Under the pieces are notes generated by a model that saw nothing but the letters and a program-made list of their open reading frames with translations, was not told the DNA's origin and searched no databases. Both the position numbers and the translations under genes were made by a program. From contig CAVPIM010000012.1 in the NCBI GenBank assembly GCA_963704995.1, forward strand, positions 62,001-126,000: 64,000 nt of DNA. Direction: 5' to 3'. Numbering within the stretch: position 1 is the stretch's first letter; every line of letters begins with the position of its first letter. The DNA is from RYN-230 sp963704995. Lineage in GTDB: Bacteria > Actinomycetota > Actinomycetes > Streptosporangiales > Streptosporangiaceae. Below, in pieces: positions 60,952-64,000 of the stretch.

Positions 60952-62078
60952 TAGCTCCCATCGCCCTCCGCGATGTCGCGGCCGCCGTCGGCGCGCTGCT
61001 CGTGCTGTCCGCGGCGGTCAGCGTGGTCGGCACCGTCATCATCCCCCGCAAGACCGGCAGCCATCTCACGCGGCTGGTCAACCGGGTCGTCGGCGCCGTG
61101 TTCCGGCTGATCACCAGGCCCGTGCGGAGGTACGAACTGCGCGACCGGCTGGCGGCCGGGCAGGCGGCCGTCATCCTCCTCGTCCAGCTGGCCATGTGGC
61201 TCATCACGTTCTATGCCGGGTTCACACTGCTGGTGTGGCCGCTGACGGCGAATATCACCACGGCGTTCAGCACCGTCGGGCCGGCGTTGTGGACGTTCGG
61301 CTCGGCCGACGCCCACGGTTTCTACGAGAAGGCCCTGCTGGACACGGCGGCCATGACCGCCCTGGTCACCGTCACCCTGCAGATCGCCTACCTGCCGACC
61401 CTGTACGCCGCCTTCAACCGCCGCGAGACCGAGATCGGATTGCTGAACTCACGGGCCGGGTCACCGTCCTGGGGGCCGGAGTTGCTCGCCCGGACCCATT
61501 ACGCGCTCGGCTCGGGCACCTCGACGCTGGACAAGCTGCCCGAGCTGTACGGCGAGTGGGAGCGCTGGGCGGCGGACGTCATGGAAAGCCACGTCACCTA
61601 CTCGCCGCTGATCTGGTTCCGGTCGGCGGACCCGCTGGCCTCCTGGGTGACCGCGCTGCTGGCCGTGCTGGACTCGGCCGCGCTGTACCTGTCGCTGTGC
61701 CCCCTGGCCGCCCCGCAGGTCCCGGCCCGGCTCTGCCTGCGCAGCGGCCTGATGTGCTTCGACCAGATCGCCCGGTCCATGGGCATCGACGTGCCGGAAG
61801 AACCCGACGTCGCCGCGGGCATCAGCCTGACCTACGAGGAGTTCCTCGAGGCCATCATCCGGCTGCGCGAGATGCACTTCCCGATCGAGCGGGATCCGGC
61901 GCAGGCCTGGGTGCACTTCGCGGGCTGGCGGGTCAACTACGAGCGGGCCGCCTACGCGATAGCCGCCGCCGTGGACGTGGTGCCCGCCCTGTGGTCCGGG
62001 CCCCGGCGGCACCCGACCGCACCCATTCCGCCCCTGCGCCCCATGCCCGGCCACCCCAACCCCGCCGCCGCCCCCTAA
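60948..62078 (+). CDS. Conserved membrane protein coupled to the methyltransferase gene
   Basis: 376 residues from TTG 60948, whose last bases form the methyltransferase stop (TTGA). About four membrane helices: near 9-28, 65-85 (VILLVQLAMWLITFYAGFTL), 89-105 and 120-140, then a cytosolic helical domain with LDKLPELYGEWERWAADVMES and a Pro-rich tail. The pattern FSTVGPALWTFGS between helices resembles an ion-channel pore loop, but no TVGYG filter is present, so channel function is speculative. A TTG start without a good ribosome site implies dependence on coupling. Confidence 0.65.
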   Translation: MIAPIALRDVAAAVGALLVLSAAVSVVGTVIIPRKTGSHLTRLVNRVVGAVFRLITRPVRRYELRDRLAAGQAAVILLVQLAMWLITFYAGFTLLVWPLTANITTAFSTVGPALWTFGSADAHGFYEKALLDTAAMTALVTVTLQIAYLPTLYAAFNRRETEIGLLNSRAGSPSWGPELLARTHYALGSGTSTLDKLPELYGEWERWAADVMESHVTYSPLIWFRSADPLASWVTALLAVLDSAALYLSLCPLAAPQVPARLCLRSGLMCFDQIARSMGIDVPEEPDVAAGISLTYEEFLEAIIRLREMHFPIERDPAQAWVHFAGWRVNYERAAYAIAAAVDVVPALWSGPRRHPTAPIPPLRPMPGHPNPAAAP

Positions 62079-62836
62079 CCCCCCCTCGCGGACCCCAGCC
62101 CGTTAGCAGTTAGGATCCGACCCCTCATGGGGGGTCTAAATCGAACTGCTGATGGAAGGCGGGTAGAGGGCGCCGATCTGGGGGGTGTGTGACCGCGGGA
62201 CGGCAGCGTGGCGATCAGCGGGTCCAGGAAGTCCCGGTGGGCCCGGGTGATGTCGGTCAGGGTGGGGCCCGGGGCAATCGCGTTGACCCGGATGCCCGCC
62301 GGGCCGTACTCGGCGGCCAGGGCGCGGGTCAGGCCGTGGACCGCGGACTTCGTGCTGGTGTACAGGGCGGCCCTGGCCATCCCGATGGTCGCGTTGATGG
62401 AGCCCATGTTGATGACCACGCCGCCGCCGCGCCCGGTCATGCCGGGGACCAGCGCCGCCGTGAGGAGGATGGGCGCCTTGACGCTGACCGCCAGAGCCGC
62501 GTCGATCATGGCCTCGGTGGTGTCCGTGGTGGCGGTCTGGCCGACCAGGTAGGCCGCGTTGTTGACCAGGATGTCGATGGGGCCGCCCGCGAGTTCCGCC
62601 GCGCGGGCCGCCAGCCCGGTGATGGCGCGGCCCCCGCCGGCCAGGTCGGCAGCCAGGAACGCCGCCGCGCCGCCCGCGCTGGTGATGGCGCCGGCGACCC
62701 GGGCCCCGCGGTCAGCGTCCCGGCCGTGCACGATCACCTGCGCGCCCGCCGCGGCCAGGGCCTGGGCCACCCCCTGGCCGATGCCGTTGGTGGAGCCGGT
62801 GACCAGCGCGGTCCGGCCTTTGAGCACAGCAGTCAT
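62075..62836 (-). CDS. Short-chain dehydrogenase/reductase with aberrant C-terminus
   Basis: 253 residues from ATG 62836 (GGGAGA upstream). Normal SDR for the first 210: LVTGSTNGIGQGVAQALAAA, VNNAAYLVGQT, VVINMGSINATIG, YTSTKSAVHGLTRA, NAIAPGPTLTDI. After DPLIATLPSRG the expected substrate-loop and C-terminal strand (the usual VVFLAS...DGG) is replaced by RGHTPPRSAPSTRLPS and an Arg-rich tail encoded by the 49-bp palindromic element and its flank. So the 3' end has been lost, and the enzyme is probably inactive or altered. Divergent from a TetR gene with shared operators. Confidence 0.8.
   Translation of the reverse strand: MTAVLKGRTALVTGSTNGIGQGVAQALAAAGAQVIVHGRDADRGARVAGAITSAGGAAAFLAADLAGGGRAITGLAARAAELAGGPIDILVNNAAYLVGQTATTDTTEAMIDAALAVSVKAPILLTAALVPGMTGRGGGVVINMGSINATIGMARAALYTSTKSAVHGLTRALAAEYGPAGIRVNAIAPGPTLTDITRAHRDFLDPLIATLPSRGHTPPRSAPSTRLPSAVRFRPPMRGRILTANGLGSARGG
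62102..62152. repeat. 49-bp palindromic repeat element, copy B
   Basis: Inverted relative to copy A (41632-41682), 43 of 49 bases identical. Outer arms AGCAGTT/AACTGCT are a perfect 7-bp match here. It lies inside the aberrant 3' end of the SDR gene and 24 bases after the stop of the membrane protein gene. Confidence 0.7.
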
Positions 62837-62853
62837 GCCGGGTCTCCCTGAAA

Positions 62854-62871
62854 TTGGACTGTATAGTTCAA
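62854..62871. promoter_or_regulatory. TetR-type operator 1 (TTGGACTGTATAGTTCAA)
   Basis: 7-bp arms with one mismatch around a 4-base centre, 17 bases in front of the SDR start. Matches operator 2 at 12 of 18 positions, with consensus TGGACYGTMWAGTYCA in the core, so both are probably bound by the same TetR protein at 62981-63655. Confidence 0.6.
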
Positions 62872-62896
62872 ACAGCAGGAACCCTACGGGCCAGAA

Positions 62897-62916
62897 AGTG
62901 GACCGTCAAGTCCACT
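62897..62916. promoter_or_regulatory. TetR-type operator 2 (AGTGGACCGTCAAGTCCACT)
   Basis: Perfect 7-bp arms, 6-base centre, 64 bases before the TetR start and 60 bases before the SDR start. Operator centres are 44 bases apart, about four helical turns, favouring cooperative binding on one face. Confidence 0.65.
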
Positions 62917-62980
62917 CCTGGGCTATGCGAGATTGGAGGCCTGCGGCGCGGCGTGGTGACGCGGATGTGGAGGACGGCAG

Positions 62981-63655
62981 ATGGGTGCGACGCTGACCCG
63001 GAAGGGGCTGGCCACCCGGCAGCGGATCGTGGCCGGGGCGGCGGAGCTGTTCCGGGCGCGCGGGGTGGCCGGCACGTCGCTGGACGACGTGTGCGAGGCC
63101 ACCAGCACGAGCAAGAGCCAGCTGTTCCACTACTTCCCCGACGGACGCACCCAGCTGCTCGCCGCGGTGGCCCAGCACGAGGCGGACCGGGTGCTCGAGG
63201 ACCAGCAGCCCGCGCTCGACCAGCTGACCTCCTGGGCCGCCTGGCAGGCCTGGCGGGACCGGGTCGTCGAGCGGTACCGGGCCCAGGGCCAGTCCTGCCC
63301 GCTGGCCGTGCTCACCTCCCAGCTCGGGCCGGGCTCGCCGGAGCACCAGGAGGTGGTGGTCGGGCTCTTCGGCCGCTGGCAGCAGAAGATCGCCGACGGT
63401 ATCCGCGGGATGCAGGCCAGCGGTGAGATCGCCCCCTCGGTGCAGGCGGACCGGGCCGCGGCCGCACTGCTGGCCGGGATCCAGGGCGGAGTGGTGATCA
63501 TGCTCGCCACCGGAGGCATCTCGCATCTCGAAGTGGCCCTGGACCAGGGCATCGGGGCGCTGCGCGGGGGCCAGGGGCCGGACCAGGAGGGCGCCGTGAC
63601 CGGCGGCGCCGCTGGCTGTGGCGGGGGCGCGGGCCGGGACGGGGGCGCGGCGTGA
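62981..63655 (+). CDS. TetR-family transcriptional regulator
   Basis: 224 residues, ATG 62981 behind GGAGGACGG. HTH GLATRQRIVAGAAELFRARG, VAGTSLDDVCEATSTSKSQL, FHYFPDGRTQLL. C-terminal TetR_C with CPLAVLTSQLGPGSPEHQE. Gly/Ala-rich tail. Probably represses itself and the divergent SDR gene through two operators. Its TGA overlaps the GTG of the following secA2-like gene, an unusual partner. Confidence 0.9.
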   Translation: MGATLTRKGLATRQRIVAGAAELFRARGVAGTSLDDVCEATSTSKSQLFHYFPDGRTQLLAAVAQHEADRVLEDQQPALDQLTSWAAWQAWRDRVVERYRAQGQSCPLAVLTSQLGPGSPEHQEVVVGLFGRWQQKIADGIRGMQASGEIAPSVQADRAAAALLAGIQGGVVIMLATGGISHLEVALDQGIGALRGGQGPDQEGAVTGGAAGCGGGAGRDGGAA

Positions 63656-64000
63656 GCGGGCTGCGTTCCCGGGTGCGGCGCTTCCTGCAGAAGCCCGGCT
63701 CAGCCAGCCTGGCGGGCTACCAGGAACTCCTGCCGGATATCGCCGCGCGGGAAGAGGAGCTGCGCGGGCTGGACGACGCCGCGCTGACCGCGGCGGCGGC
63801 CGCGGCCGCCGACGACGCCGGGATCTGCGCCATCGGCCGGGAGGCGGCGCGCCGGGCGCTGGGGGAGCGGCCGTTCGACGTTCAGCTGCTCGGCACGCTG
63901 GCCCTGCTCGCCGGGCAGGTCGCCGAGATGGCGACGGGGGAAGGCAAGACGCTGTCCGGGGCGCTGGCCGCCGCCGGTTACGTCCGCCGCGGGCACCGGG
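63652..64000 (+). CDS. secA2: Accessory preprotein translocase ATPase SecA2-like, N-terminal part (cut by window edge)
   Basis: 116 residues visible from GTG 63652. LRSRVRRFLQKPGSASLAGY, LLPDIAAREEELRGLDDAAL and the nucleotide-binding MATGEGKTLSGALAA near 98-112, which is the SecA Walker A region. The short N-terminus is like actinobacterial SecA2 rather than the housekeeping SecA. It would drive export of a subset of proteins. The overlap with the TetR stop implies coupling. Confidence 0.8.
   Translation, partial: MSGLRSRVRRFLQKPGSASLAGYQELLPDIAAREEELRGLDDAALTAAAAAAADDAGICAIGREAARRALGERPFDVQLLGTLALLAGQVAEMATGEGKTLSGALAAAGYVRRGHR

Noticed and set aside
41632..62152. Simple inversion between the two palindromic elements
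   Set aside because: The missing SDR C-terminus is not found next to the copy at 41.6 kb, so a plain inversion does not explain the truncation.
1..64000. tRNA, rRNA, CRISPR arrays, insertion sequences, riboswitches
   Set aside because: None seen by eye; no cloverleaf-like gene, no regular direct repeats with spacers, and no transposase motif (DDE or serine recombinase) in any translation.

Overview
This is a 64 kb piece of a very GC-rich actinobacterial chromosome. Several gene families point to a filamentous actinomycete: a complete conservon (cvnA-D), a SARP-type regulator, XRE/DUF5753 with DUF397, DUF742, PF04672 methyltransferase, an FDOR/PPOX protein and a SecA2-like protein. GTG and TTG starts and 4-base ATGA/GTGA overlaps are common. 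I place it tentatively in or near Streptosporangiales/Streptomycetales; no rRNA, tRNA or CRISPR array was seen.

Layout. 1-2.7 kb: a leftward aromatic-acid catabolic operon (DUF6282 hydrolase, GalB-like hydratase, LigK/GalC-like aldolase, GntR regulator). 2.8-8.4 kb: a short Rho and the conservon, all leftward. 9-19.8 kb: mostly single metabolic and accessory genes (FDOR, patatin plus PlsC acyltransferase, anti-sigma-type ATPase, PEP-mutase/ICL family, GNAT plus SDR, aldo-keto reductase, PAF-acetylhydrolase-like). 18.5-24.4 kb: an export-type operon with a membrane-anchored beta-propeller, a large FtsX-type permease and two ABC ATPases. 25.9-31.1 kb: a SARP/NB-ARC/TPR regulator and a DrrAB-type exporter behind an array of about 20-bp repeats. 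32.4-36.8 kb: a TetR gene, a secreted GH18 chitinase, and an ATPase/XRE/DUF397 group.

36.9-41.5 kb is the most accessory-looking part: a HerA-like ATPase, a zeta-type toxin with a long N-terminal region and a 97-aa partner candidate, all leftward and tightly spaced, with lower GC in the toxin. 41.7-54 kb: otsA, a large patatin-like protein, a LuxR-type ATPase regulator, HIT, SDR, VOC and SAM-methyltransferase genes. 54.3-58 kb: a FUSC membrane protein and serA. 59.1-62.1 kb: an NgoMIV-like restriction enzyme, its C5 methyltransferase and a translationally coupled membrane protein. 62.1-64 kb: a 3'-truncated SDR gene, a divergent TetR gene with two operators, and the start of secA2.

Two window-wide patterns stand out. 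First, six genes (DUF6282, chitinase, zeta toxin, large patatin, C5 methyltransferase, FUSC) each appear broken by a single-base frame change at a homopolymer, GC-rich or repetitive stretch, with the matching domain or natural stop intact in the next frame. The methyltransferase case argues that at least some are sequence errors, because a cell with an active cognate nuclease needs that gene. Second, a 49-bp palindromic element occurs twice, in opposite orientation, at 41.6 and 62.1 kb; the second copy lies inside the aberrant 3' end of an SDR gene.
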